Positions 27,101 to 39,076 of a stretch of 64,000 nucleotides of DNA are shown piece by piece. The stretch's first letter is position 1. The number at the start of each line of letters is the position of its first letter. Both the position numbers and the translations under genes were made by a program. Below the pieces are notes generated by a model that searched no databases, was not told the origin of the DNA, and was given only the letters and a program-made list of their open reading frames with translations. Source of the stretch: Nymphaea colorata (Eukaryota > Streptophyta > Magnoliopsida > Nymphaeales > Nymphaeaceae); contig NC_045141.1 in the NCBI RefSeq assembly GCF_008831285.2, positions 21,854,742 through 21,918,741 on the forward strand. The letters run 5' to 3'.

Positions 27101-28464
27101 TTGAGTACATAGCTTCCGCTTCTATTTTCCATACCACTCGTACATGCCGTAAGTTTTTTAATGTACTATTTTATTTTTTTAGCCTCAAAGAAACCCCACA
27201 AACCCCCAAAAGGAAAGATAAAAATAAAGAAATCCTAGCTATTGTACTTTATAATCGTTCGTTGTTTACAATTCAACATATTTTACTTTCTTCAAATCGA
27301 TGAATATTTAACACAATGCTTATCTAACCGTGAGTCGCCCAATTCAACTTGTTGGGCAATCCAAGAGTGGTAAAACTATTTTTTATGAACATTGTAAAGT
27401 TTTTATCTACAATTATATTTTAACATATTTATTTTTTTAAAAAAACTAAAATTTTAAATATATTTCACAATTAACTCGTAGAAGTTGGGGTCTAATTTAT
27501 AGACGTTCCTTACATTAGTATACCATTTTAACCCCACCATGACAATTTTGCCTCACTATGCATACTGTGTACTTAGCTCTAACCTCTTAATAGTGAAACT
27601 ATATGATTCATATAGTTTAAACAAACATGGCTTTTAACAATTCCTTTCATTTCCTTTCTATCCAAACAAGCTTTTATAATCATCCATTTCCTCCCCTTTC
27701 CTTTCCTCTCCTTTCCCTCGCCATTATTTTCTCTTCCCTTTCCTTTCTTTTCTTTCGTATGCATTCATTTCTCTCTCTTTCCCTCCATCCAAACAAGCTG
27801 TAAATATCAACTTGTTTAGAAAATGAAAAAATAAAAACACAAACTTCAAGGCCGAATTCTCACTCTAGCCCATGAAGAATAAATACAAGTAAACGGCGAA
27901 ACAAGCTAAAGAAAGACAGTTCTTTCAAAGAAAAATACAAACACCGGAAAGCCCAAAATCGTGCATAAGAAACCTAATTGAGGAAACCGAAACAAGAACA
28001 GAAAACAATCGTAGCCACTGGGTTACACCGAATAAATCCAAGAAAGAGAAAAGAAAAGAACGGATAAAATAGGAGGAAGGACCAAAAGTATACCTCTAGA
28101 GAAGGATAGGGAGGAGTCGAAAGGAGCCAGATGATGCTTCCCGTACAACCAAAGAACGTCAAGATGCCTCCGATGTTCCACAGAAGGTGGAGATAAACCC
28201 CCACTGCCGAGGCCATCAACGCGCAGCATAGTGAAAGATAAACCTATTAACATACGCCCCCGAAAACAAACAAGAAACAGAGGATCAAGGGACGGAATTC
28301 TCTTCTCCACCAACGAAATGAGAAAAGAAAAGAAGGGAGGAGAATTCAGGCGAGTCATCGGACTTTACCTGCTTGAGATGATTCTGAACGACCGGTGATA
28401 TCTGCCTGAGGTTCTTCAGCGAGCCGGAGGACCCCGCCGGAAAGAACGATGCGAACGTCGACAT
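24108..28464 (-). CDS. BI-1: Bax inhibitor-1
   Basis: Six coding exons on the minus strand: 28464-28369, 28243-28094, 25939-25848, 24807-24621, 24446-24291, 24161-24108. They sum to 735 nt, 244 residues plus TAA. Plant BI-1 is an ER-membrane TMBIM-family protein that dampens ER-stress and oxidative cell death, partly through calcium and sphingolipid effects. Family signatures are clear: SLKNLRQISPVVQNHLKQ (about residues 15-32), LHLLWNIGGIL, RRREYLYLGGLLSSG, LWLQFASSIFGGS, YMVVDTQKIIERA and GDMDYMKHSLDLFTDFVAVF. The sequence is strongly hydrophobic, fitting the six or seven membrane spans of the family. The C-terminal tail SERSEKEKKKRRS is the usual charged cytosolic end. The last intron uses ATG/GTCAGA as donor, weaker than the others, but it is the only join that gives the family tail. 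Intron 2 (25940-28093) holds a 1.43-kb inverted-repeat element. Confidence 0.95.
26366..27795. mobile_element. Non-autonomous DNA element with long inverted repeats, in BI-1 intron 2
   Basis: The left end begins TGTTTGGATGGAGGGAAGGA. The right end, read on the other strand, begins TGTTTGGATGGAGGGAAAGA. The match runs about 33 bases with two differences. Inside, purine-rich subterminal motifs of the form GGAAAGGAAAGG repeat at both ends in opposite orientation, for example near 26440-26590 and 27640-27760. No transposase frame is visible and no clear target duplication was found, so the superfamily (hAT or Mutator-like) is open. It accounts for about 1.4 of the 2.15 kb of the intron. Confidence 0.65.
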
Positions 28465-29270
28465 TCCGATCTCTTTTGGGTTCTGATAATTTCCTTCGAA
28501 AAGTCTCCCGCGGGGATATTTGTAGGGTCTTGGGGGTGACAATCATTTCCCATTTCTGACCTTATCGAGAAAATGATTCCCCTCCTTCTATTGACGTTTT
28601 TGTTTAGAATTAAACGGGACGAAGCCCCATGCTCGTCATTTCATGGTCATCGTGTTAATGGCGGTCCATGGAATTCCATTTCGTATGAAACGCTCTGGAG
28701 TTCTCTAGACGCTATCCGAAGGATCCGATCCAGAAAGGGCACGTCCCACTCCCTTCTGAACGAAGAAAACTAGAAAGCGCGGCATGGAAATCGAGAACCT
28801 TCCCACAACCCTTCCCAGACAGAAGCTCCAAGCCCAAACAAAATTTGGGATTAAATAGTTAGCCCCTCCGACCTACTGGTCAACGGTCTTAATCCAACAA
28901 AATCTTCTCTCATGATCCATGAAATCAATCAGCTGCTGTCACAAAATACACAATTTATGATGATTTTTAATGTTGCTAAACATGAAAAAATCATTCCATG
29001 ATAGATAGAGGTTGGCTGGCTAATTTCAATATACATATATATATATATATATATATATGAAAAAAACTGAAATCTAAATAAAACCATATAATAAACAGTT
29101 AAAAGAAAAAAAAAAGATTATCAATATTTTCGTCATTTCTTATTAATTTACTTATTTTTTTCTTTGTTTTTCTTTTAACCATTTGTTTTAAATTAACAAT
29201 TGTGACTGATTCTGAGATAACTAGAGTCGTCATTCACTCGTATATAAATGAGTTATCTCTCTCTCTCTCT

Positions 29271-29315
<45 letters not shown>

Positions 29316-31326
29316 CTGAAATCTTCCAACCATTTTGAGTTTTGTCCTATCTAAGCTACGCTTAGATCTAAGAGGATGGGAGGTAACGTCTAAACTTACT
29401 TAATTAAAAGCATCTTTATTGGATGTGTCCACACTTTTTAAAATAAGTGGATCAGTTTAGAAAATTGCAAGTCAAAATAATAAATATGTAATACATCAGA
29501 ATAGACTCGAATTAGATGCAACCTTTATCATATATATTCAATTTATCTGATGCTTACATGTTCGGATTTAAATACAAATGAAGAAATGTTAATGCTAAAC
29601 CTAATTTTTAATTTCACAATTTGAGTTCAATCCAAATTCAACCTTCATTTTCACATCCAAATCCGAACGACATTATGATACCTTAAGGACCGAATTTCGA
29701 AACTTATGAATACTGGGTATACGATATTTATTTAAAAGCAGATCTAAATTCGACTGGTTATTTATCTAAACCCAAATTCAGATCCAATCTGTTTTCTTAG
29801 TTGGACGCATACCCAATATTTTTGAAGCAGTTTGGTCTGATATTCCACTTATATCCATATACAAGGTCAGGAGTGTATTACAAAAACACTAAGATGAAAG
29901 TGACTAATGTAAAACTTTGAAATTCATGTCAATCGTATCAATAGGCATATGAAAAGGACTTATTTAATGCTATTAAAAGCCAAGTCACTATTTTGATCCA
30001 ACACAAAAATAATCATATTATTTTTGCAGTCCCAAAAAAAAAAAATAATGTGATAGCTCAACCCTAGTCGGGCCATCAATTGGGTTGTTCGAGTGGATTT
30101 AACTCGATTGCATGTGAGTTGAGGCACCTCAAGACGGCCGAGCTTCGATCCAAAGTCGTCAGATCCAAAATGAAGTATCCAAACCTAGATCCAAGACGAT
30201 CCATAAGTGCTATTCCTTGACGTCCTGAGGGCCCCATCTTGTAGTCCAACATCGTATCTGTCATGCATTTGCGAGAATAAAAATCAAAGCAAAGTATCTA
30301 GAAATCCAAATCCAAATCCAAAAGGCCAGATCAGGTTCTCGAACTGCTTCCAAGCCCGTGGCCTTAGTAGAGGTGAACACAAGCCGAGTCGAGCCCGAGT
30401 TCAGCCAGCTCGAACTTGGCTCGACCCATGAAACCTCGAGCTCGATAATAGCTCAGCAAAAGCAACTCGAGCTCGACTTAGCAGTTATGTGTTGAGCTCG
30501 AGCTCAACTCGATTAAAGCTCGACAAACTCGTTTGAATATATGCCTATTACTTTGCCATAAATCTAGTTCGACTGTCGTTTAAATACATGGCCACACTCT
30601 AAGATTGATTTTATCTCCAGCCTAAATGCATGCAGTTAATTTGTCAAATGATCTAAGTAACATTGCTTGTTGAGTCTAAAACTCTAAATAACTTGAGTTG
30701 TACAAAGTCAAGGTAGAACAAGTTCAAACTTTTGCCAATAATGAGGTAGCCCTCGTTTTTTGATAGTTTTGAGAATTGTGGAAAAAGGGAGGGACCCAAA
30801 CTGTAAATTAATTTTTGTCTGGTTGTAGTTATTCCGGAGGAGACCGTTAGCCCCGTTCGCGCGCGTCTCTACTTGTTGCAACTGCCAACTGGCAAGCTGT
30901 TGGTATCCACGAAAGCTCCCATCCAATAGAGATACGACACGTCGCGAGGGTCAGACATTTCTGACACTTCCTCCCTGGTGGCTCCTATTCCTCAGGGGAA
31001 GAAAAATTGAAAGAGAGTTCACCTTTTTTTCTCCTTAGAGAAAGAGAGGAGTCCTTCCTTTTTAAGGGTTCGAGTGCGAGGAGTGGCCGTGAATTCCGAA
31101 GCTGACCGCCGAAACGGGGGGGCGCTCCTCTTTTCCCTTACCTGAGCGGCGTCGTCTTTTTCTCCTTCTTCGTAAGGCCCCTTTTTTCTTGATTTTTCCG
31201 TTTCCTTCTCGGCAGTTTTTCTGTTTAATCGGCGATTTCTCGTTCAAACGAGCTCTTGAATGCGGAAAATGGTGGATTGACTGAAAGTCTTGAATTTGAT
31301 TAGGGTTTTGACGCGCTTCTTCAGCT
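28465..31326. other. Divergent promoter region between BI-1 and VAP27
   Basis: The two genes point away from each other, so this 2.9-kb gap holds both promoters. It also carries (TA)n tracts at about 29032-29057 and 29274-29311, a decayed MITE-like copy (29058-29255) and CTCGAG-rich repeat text at about 30375-30545. The last 400 bases before 31327 are CT- and GA-rich and probably include the VAP27 leader. No gene is recognised. Confidence 0.55.
29058..29255. mobile_element. MITE-like element, decayed copy 3
   Basis: It shares the layout of the copies at 12.2 and 49.8 kb: left CAGTTAAAAGAAAAA, right TTTCTTTTAACCATTTG, then TAACTAGAGTCGTCATTCACT, with TA-rich tracts outside. It is more diverged than the other two, so the assignment is tentative. 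Confidence 0.4.
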
Positions 31327-34300
31327 ATGGGAAGCCAGATGGTCTCGATTTTCCCCGAAGAGCTTAGCTTTGCATGTAAGTTTTAATGTTGAAGAACACT
31401 TTGTCTGTCTTTTGCCTCTCTTTTCCTTGTTTCCCCCCGAACTCTGCGTATGTTTATCAAAGATTCTGAGGAGCTTTTGTGATATGACCTTTGGTGCATG
31501 GGCTTGATCGACGAGCGCCTTGCGACATGTAAATATTTTCGTAAAAGTAGAAGTTTGCTTCTAATGATCTTTTTACTGTAGACTCCTTTTGTGTAAAGAT
31601 ATGTTATTTCTTTGCCTAATTGAGCTTGCGTTTGTGAGACCAGATGCGCTTCTTTGTCCTATGTTTAGGTGTGAGCTTGAATGCTTCTGCATACTTGTGA
31701 AGCAAACAATTTGATTGATTGTCTTTTTTGGATTTGGCATTCATGAAGGACATTCTCACGGCCTTGATGTAAGACGTGCTATTATCAAATTTGAGGCATC
31801 ATCAAAGTTGTTTACATGAGCTCCGATAAAATGTTCAGTTTGACGTGCCATTCGTCTAGGTAGTTCAGTTTGGCATGGACATGCACCGCACCCATTTTAA
31901 TGTAAGACCAAAAGGAATTTTACGTCATTTACCAGCTTAGACTGTATAGCTTGAACAGAGTCTTGGTTCATTCTAGCGACTATAAACGATCTGTTATAGC
32001 TGTTGGATGAGTTGTAATTGTAAGAGAAATGCATAAATTCCTTATATCCTTTAGTATGGAACCCTTTGATTATCTAGGTTTCAGTGCCTGGTGCGTAGTA
32101 ATTGGCAATGAATTTGCTAACTAGCCAAAGTTATGGCGCTTAAGTTCTTTCTAAATTATTTGGCTTACCATGGAGATACCTGAAATTCGGATGCTTTGAT
32201 CAAAGGCATAAGCAGTATTTTATCTTCATGACTGACTGAGCTTAATCTCTAAATGGATATTGACAGTTGAGCTGGACAAGCAGAGCTATTGCAATCTAAA
32301 GCTAGTAAACAACAGTGAACATTATGTTGCTTTTAAGGTACTAATAAATCTACGGGTGAAGTAGATTGTTTCCTTTACTATTTGCAATTTATATGATCAA
32401 TCTCTGCTATACTCCATCATGTTTACCTTCAGACACTAACAACCGGCACATCTGCTAATCAGAAGTCAGCGGTCATGAAGGTTAACACAAGCATCAAATT
32501 AGCTCTTTAGAATCCAAACTTTTTTGGCAACATGAAATATGAAAGAAATAGTGTATCTAGTATTTTCAATGCTTTGTAGGAACTAACAAGTAGAGAACAT
32601 ACAAAACATAGTAAATAGCATTTTCTCTCCAATTGTACAAACATTAATCATATAAACTTTTTTCTTGTAGCTTTTCAGCTTGAAAGCATCCAGTACTAAT
32701 TTATGATGCTTCTCTTTTTGCTTATTATGCATAACCATTGCACTCTAGTTACGGATGCTAAATTGATTTTTTTTCCAACAGATCAAGACAACTGCCCCAA
32801 AAAAGTACTTTGTGCGTCCCAATACTGGTGTAATACAACCATGGGATACAGTTGTAATTTTAGGTAATGAAACTTAACACGGCAAAGATTTTGGTTGTCT
32901 TTTTTATTCTGGTTTCTAATAATTTTCTGTTGTTGCTTATCCATTCTTTTCATTTTGCTTGTGGCTTTCAAATTCAAGTCACTCTTCAAGCACAGCGAGA
33001 ATATCCACCTGACATGCAATGCAAAGATAAATTTCTTGTACAGAGTGCGAGGGTGCCTCCTAATATAGACCCGGACGAGATTCCTCCTGAGACTGTACGC
33101 TGTTTCCTTCTTCCATAAAGACTCTGTTGCTGTTTTGTTTGTCTTTGCTGGATGTCATGATTGTGTCTTTTACAGTTCAACAAGGATAGTGAAAGAAAGG
33201 TGGAAGAATGCAAGCTTAAGGTTGTTTACACTGCTCCTTTGGCAAATGGTCCACGAAGCTTAGAAGACCATTTGCTATTTCATTCATCAATGTCACGGAG
33301 CTCAAGGCATACTGCTGATAGTAACTCTGTGAGTTCTACCTACTTTGACTTCACCATCTAGATGCATAGAGCCCCTTTCTCTTCTCTTGTATAAGTTTCT
33401 ATGTACTTTGATTGATCTCATGACCTTGGCTTTCTGTTTCTCCATTCCAGATGCACAGTGTTGGAAGCTCTGAGGAGGTGACAATATTTTTTTTCTTGCT
33501 TGCCTTTCTTATTGGACGGATTTTTGTGCACTATTGGACTATTATATGTTATTTCTAAAGCTTTTGCATATATTGTTTCATGTGTCTGGATATTCAAGAA
33601 CTACATATGGCTCTGTTAAAAGCTGATGATTGATTTGAAGGTGGTAGTTCTCAAAGTGTCCTCTTATGATGGTTCCTCTGGTGAAAGTGAAACTCAAACA
33701 TGCAGTGAAGAGAACTTTCTTGTTTTTCATGCTTAGGTTGATGGTTGCACTTGATATGCCAGGCATAATGCAAACTTATCATTCTACTTCTGACTTCTTG
33801 ATGCATCTCTATGTGATCTTACACATTGTAATACGGCATTCTCCTTTGGGTCCTGTTGTCTAGGTGGTCTTCCAATTTTAAGCTTACTTGTTTCCAAAAA
33901 ATGAAATATGTCCATGAACTCGATGCACAACATTTGGATCTCCCAAGCACCCAAACTTTTTATTCAAAGATGAAGTGACTTTGAAGTCTACATACGGATG
34001 TGGACATAGTTGATTTACATGGAAGAGATGGAGCTTAATGTTTACAAGAATCCATGGCTTCAAACAGATGGGTCCTAAGTTCTTGGGACCTGATTTAGAT
34101 GCTATGCTGCTCCCTTGCTTGGACCTTTGTTGTCAGAAGTTTCCACCTAGCTTGGAAAGTTGGCCCGGGAAAGCAGAACTAAGTTCTTCAGAAAACAATT
34201 TTTTGAAAAAAAAAACTTTTTTCGTTTTAAAACTATTCAAATTAACTTCCAATTTCCGCTTCATATCGACTCAGGAACTTTCTTTTTTTCTGTTGACTTC

Positions 34301-35368
34301 CTGCACCATTTCTTAATTATGCTTCCGCATTGCAACCTTGGTCTTGACAATGTTCACATTTTAGGAGAAATGAGTACCTACAAAGTGCAAGGCTCATGAT
34401 TTCTAGGAAATGAGAAGTGAAATTGGTCATCAACCCCAATTACCTGGGGAAGAAGCCCAATTCACAAACTTTGGATTCCATCCATTGCATTGGCAGCCAT
34501 TTGTTACACCAATTTCTAAGTGATTCTTTGATGACTTTCATGATAGCAACATTGAACATCTGAAAGCTTATATTAATGTATATGATATAGTTCCTAATAC
34601 AGCTCTGAATTTTGTCCAATGGTCATTACTTCGTTGCACAGCATGCATTTTTTAGCTTCCACAGAATAGCAATTCATGCCTTTCGATGGTTGCTTATTTG
34701 CCTTCACTATGTTATGTTGCCATATCTATTGCAGACCACTAATAGCACTTACCCGTAACTTTATGTTTGTAGCATGATGTAAAAGAAGTTCCTGCATTTT
34801 GTCACAAATAATACGTGTCCCTCTGCTTTAATTATTGGGAGCCGTTAATTTTTAACAATGCAATTTCTAAAGTAGGGTACCGTTTGTTCTGTCACATTCC
34901 TTATGTATATACAACTTTTGGTCTCAATTTTCTTCATGGTGGATATTTTCTCTTCTATTTCAACAAATGCTGCTGTTTTTTCAGAGTCAGGCCATGATCC
35001 ACTTGAGGGAGGAAAGAGATGCTGCTCTTCAGCGACATAGGAAGTTGCAGCAAGAGCTGGTATAAACATGATCCATTACCTTTCTGTTCGTTCCCTTTTT
35101 TTCATTGTCCAATTATAAGTCCGCCATACCATGTGATGAACTACATTTTCATTTTAGCAGCTAATTGAATAGCGTTTTTTTGCTCTAACAACTGACTCTT
35201 TATGATGGATAATTTTAGGAGATGCTGAAGAAAAGCCAACTCCAGAGAAGAGCAAGTTTCTCATTAAAGTTGATAATCATGGTCGGCCTTGTAGGAATTT
35301 TGATTGGGTATATATTAAGCCTTGCATGCTCTATACGTTCTAGTGAAAAAGCACATGATGAGCTATGA
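31327..35368 (+). CDS. VAP27: VAP27-type vesicle-associated membrane protein with C-terminal HDEL
   Basis: Eight exons: 31327-31375, 32267-32337, 32782-32863, 32979-33094, 33176-33328, 33451-33477, 34985-35059, 35219-35368. They sum to 723 nt, 240 residues plus TGA. VAPs are ER tail-anchored proteins whose MSP domain binds FFAT-type motifs and builds ER-plasma membrane contacts. The MSP domain (about residues 6-128) is intact: FELDKQSYCNLKLVN, APKKYFVRPNTGVIQPWD, REYPPDMQCKDKFLVQS, EECKLKVVYTAP. A short coiled coil follows (about 170-200, LREERDAALQRHRKLQQEL), then a membrane anchor (about 207-228, IIMVGLVGILIGYILSL). Unlike typical VAP27 proteins, which end within or just after the anchor, this frame adds about 12 residues and stops after AHDEL. 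HDEL is the plant ER-retrieval signal and would lie in the lumen here. The exon 4 acceptor (AAG) is the weakest junction. Confidence 0.94.
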
Positions 35369-37311
35369 AGTCTTTCCAAGTTTCGAAATCAGCCTACATG
35401 AAAGGGGAGGTATCATACATCCCCCTTATATGTTTTTGGTTGCTTATGGTTCTTCCATAATGCAACTTTTTCTTCTTGTGAGCAAATGGGTTTTTTCTTT
35501 TTTTTTTTTTCTCACTGGATGTAAATTTGCGTTGTATTTGATTGATAAATTTGCTTCATTTATGTAAGTCAAATGCCAAATAACTTCTATTATGTAAAGG
35601 AAATATTTATGCGACAACAGGCGTCTTCTATACAATCTGGTTGGCATATCATGGTTCCAGGTTGTTTTCCTAATCCAATATGGTTCATGTACTCACCACA
35701 AATGCAAAATTTTGATCCTTGATTCATGTATTCTATCACGAAAATCATATTGGACTATAAAATGGTTCTTATGGCTGCTGTAAGCTGTTAAACCACCATG
35801 AAAGTGTTTCCTGAAAGATAAACACATTAGGCTAGGATGCAACTGCTGTAAGCCGTTAAATCACAAAGAAAGTAACCCAAAGAAAAAAAGGGATTTGTCC
35901 TAAAAGCTGCGGATTTGAAGGGTGCATTTGTCAATTACAGCAAGACGGGGACGACAATATCAGCCTTCTGTCGGTGAGACCTTTTCCTTTTTTGCACTTT
36001 TTTGTATCTTCAACAGACAAAGTTATCAAACACACAAGCAGGCTGCTTAATTGCCTGAACATGGTGCCTTCCTGACTTAAGTATGTGTACGCTTTTAAAA
36101 AAGGAAAATTAGAATGACAAACTTTTTCAAAAATTACAGATGATATCTAAAAATTCCTCGAAAGATGACTGGTCCCTTATACTGGTTGTGGTTTGCCTCT
36201 GTCCTTGACATGCCAAAATCTTCACACACACACACTCTCTCTCTCACACACATAACATATTTTTCTGTGACTTTTCTCCTTTTCAGAATTCAAGTTCTCT
36301 CTTTTTCCTTTGGCGCAAGCACTTTCTCTTTGATGAGATTTTATTTATGAAATTTTTATGAAAACATACACAAGTTTTGATAGAATAAAAAACGTGCTTA
36401 CGTTTTAATTTGTATCATTTAGCCACATATATTGTATAGGAAATAGGTGGTTCAATCAAAGAATTCACGCCTAACCATATTTTCCTTATATCAATTAAAA
36501 CTGGACCATGTTTTGCTATTTTAGCCCTGTGGCGAGCGACACAAATCCCTTCACCTCCTTTAATTTGGAGGCTTTAGGCCACCCACCAAGCCAGGCATTA
36601 CATTCCCTTCTGGGCAGCCTTACAACACCCATTGCTAGCATCGAGGTACCTAAGATCATGAGCTCCAAGGATTTCAATATTTCATGAACTTGGGTAAACA
36701 TCAACCTAACAAATAGCAAAATTGTTTGAGATTTTTATGACCTTGGTCACGAAGACAAACAGAAACTAGTTAAATTTTTATTCTTCAACAGTGGCCATAC
36801 AAACAGAGGCAAGTGGCCAGAAGATATCTTATATATCTTGCTCATGATCAAAGATATATAAAGCTAATAGAACTGTCATGCATTTCTATGATTGTTGATA
36901 TTTGTAAATTTAAAATTATAGGGGACCCCTGCCAGGCATGCATGACAAGAAACAAATCCTTGAGTCTGGAGGTTAGCTTGTCTCCACTAGAAGGTGTTTA
37001 GATGCAACATGCACCTTAGGTGGAAGAAACTCTTATTTCCAGCACTACCAAATTCCTGATCACCAAGATGATTAAAAAGAAACCCAAAAAAGGAGAATAA
37101 AATATGCTAAGAAATGGATTTAATGACTGGCTGACAGCAGACATGACAATGCTACAAGGAAAAAAAAAAGAGTCAAGAGGGCCAGCCTTTGGTAGCAATA
37201 TCATTGTTAGGTTGGAAATTATTCATCTATAGGTGCATTATATTTTGAAAATCATAAAATATGTCATTTTGGTTAAAACTTGAATTCCTATTCCCTAGCT
37301 CCTTCCTATCA
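35369..37311. other. Intergenic between VAP27 and AGP genes
   Basis: The first few hundred bases are probably VAP27 3' untranslated region. The rest is AT-rich with a CA/CT tract near 36223-36252. Open frames here are short and match nothing known. Confidence 0.5.
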
Positions 37312-37318
37312 TATATAA
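37312..37318 (+). promoter_or_regulatory. TATA box of the arabinogalactan protein gene
   Basis: TATATAA lies 64 bases before the ATG at 37382, so transcription would begin near 37345 with a leader of about 37-40 nt. The position and perfect motif make this one of the better supported promoters in the window. Confidence 0.7.
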
Positions 37319-37381
37319 CGCCCTCTGGCCTGTTCTCTCTTCCCACACTCCTGTTGAAACCATCCAAGTCTCTTCGTAGCC

Positions 37382-37840
37382 ATGGCCCCGAAGAGTGACA
37401 TGCTTGTGCTAGCCGTTTCACTGGCATTGCTAGCGTCTGCCATGGCTCAGTCCCCTGCCCCTGCACCAATTACATCCACTGCAAGCCCACCTTCTGCTAC
37501 ACCTCCGCCTGCTACACCACCGCCACCAGTAGCATCACCACCCCCAGCCACATCTCCTTCTCAGGTCCCATCACCAGCGCCGTCAGTTACACCACCACCT
37601 TCACCTCCTGCTCCCAGCATTGCACTTCCACCAGCCTCCCCAGCACCTGCATCGGGAGCTCCAGCACCCACTCCAGGTGGCCCTGCCCCTACCCTTGGCT
37701 CACCTGCATCCTCTCCTACGGCCACGGCTTCACCTTCTCCGGCGACGCCTGTATCGAACCCCGACAATTCTGGTGCCTTCGCACCATTTGCAAGCAAAGC
37801 AGTGCTGGTTCTAGCAGGAGGGTTCATGCTACTTGTCTAA
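37382..37840 (+). CDS. AGP: Classical arabinogalactan protein (GPI-anchored)
   Basis: A single exon of 152 codons plus TAA. The layout is that of a classical AGP: a signal peptide (residues 1-22, ending ALLASAMA before QSPAPAP), a Pro/Ala/Ser/Thr-rich core (about 23-125) full of AP, SP, TP and PPP units that would be hydroxylated and O-glycosylated, and a C-terminal hydrophobic segment (about 137-152, AVLVLAGGFMLLV) after a small-residue region (NPDNSGAF) fitting a GPI-anchor signal. The mature product would be a cell-surface proteoglycan in the plasma membrane and wall. AGPs are linked to growth, signalling and reproduction, but the sequence does not show which. There is a TATA box at 37312. 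A long Gly/Ala-rich antisense frame (37561-37827) is a compositional shadow. Confidence 0.95.
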   Translation: MAPKSDMLVLAVSLALLASAMAQSPAPAPITSTASPPSATPPPATPPPPVASPPPATSPSQVPSPAPSVTPPPSPPAPSIALPPASPAPASGAPAPTPGGPAPTLGSPASSPTATASPSPATPVSNPDNSGAFAPFASKAVLVLAGGFMLLV

Positions 37841-39032
37841 GCCAAAGCCTCTCCCCCTCAATGTACTGCTGTGCGTTCTTTTTCTTTTTGGTGGCCTGCG
37901 TTTTCCTTGTGTACTTGTTGAGCTTCGGACAATGGGTGATGTAATTCTTGGATGTAACTATTTAGTTACTAATGTACTTCCCTTTCATTCATTTTGTTTC
38001 ACAATCAAAGAAAATTGAGCAATTGAGGGCTCTCAAGAGGTCATTGTTCTAGCTATTATACTCACACCTAAGCCTGATGAGAAGGATCGATCCCCTACGC
38101 CTCTTACCTTCATATTCAAAATTGGCACTCATTTGAAGATTTGTTCTTTGTACATTGTTTCAGTCTCACTGATTCACTTTAGTCCACTTAGTTACGATCT
38201 CAAATTGCTGAAATCTTATTTACGTGCCCACATTTCCATTAACTGAAATTGCATGCGCGTGTTCTAGCAAATAGAATTAATGCACAAGTATGGATTTTTC
38301 GATATGCTTTCTCCTCTAAAACGATCTTAATTTTGTTGGTGCAGACCAAAGCGCAGTTGGACATTATTCACTTTCCTTGATCAATCTGCAAAAACAAGAA
38401 AACCAAAAGCTTATACCATGAACAGTGAACTAATGAACTGCACTTAGATCGCAGACCTCGTCACGCATCGATTGGTTCGCATTTCTAAATGGATTTGATG
38501 TCATCCAACCATTTTCAATGAAAGTGGTGCACCCAAATGGAAAAAAAGAACATTGTTGACGCTGATCACAATGGCAAGTGGCAACCAACATCCATTACCA
38601 AAATGGTGGTGGAGATTTTAGTTGGTTTGGCTGATTATATAATCTGCTGCCGATTTTTTAACAAGCCTCGAAGATTGTGAAGCCAGTAGGCCGGCGGCTT
38701 CACATTAAAGCCAGTATAAGGCTTGACGGAGAAAGACTATGAAGCCAGCAGGAAATTTAGAATCTTGTAGGATAGCGAGCGGAAAATTATTTTTCTTAAT
38801 GTTTTTTCTTTAGGAGTTGTTGGTTGAGAGATATATTTCAATGGTGGAACCATGTGACGTTGATGAGTTGTGGTGAGGGTGGCGGGTAAATAGGGACAAC
38901 AGAAAGAGGAAGGACAGAGAGAAGCACATGGTCCATTCCTACACCAGCCATAAACTAGTAGTGTTTTAGCGAACACCTTGGATCTGTCCTCTGAAGATCA
39001 AGCTACTTTAAAGGGCCAAAGCTTGAGATGCT

Positions 39033-39037
<5 letters not shown>

Positions 39038-39073
<36 letters not shown>
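39038..39073. repeat. (TA)n microsatellite
   Basis: An uninterrupted TA tract of about 18 units, intergenic. Similar tracts occur at 5261-5291, 29032-29057, 29274-29311, 49143-49192 and 50605-50634. Confidence 0.9.

Positions 39074-39076
<3 letters not shown>

Noticed and set aside
30375-30545. CTCGAG-rich text as a separate transposon
   Set aside because: Such text is common decayed repeat material in plants and no ends or target duplication could be identified.
37561-37827. A Gly/Ala-rich minus-strand frame over the AGP gene
   Set aside because: It is the reverse complement of Pro/Ala/Ser codons and has no independent support.
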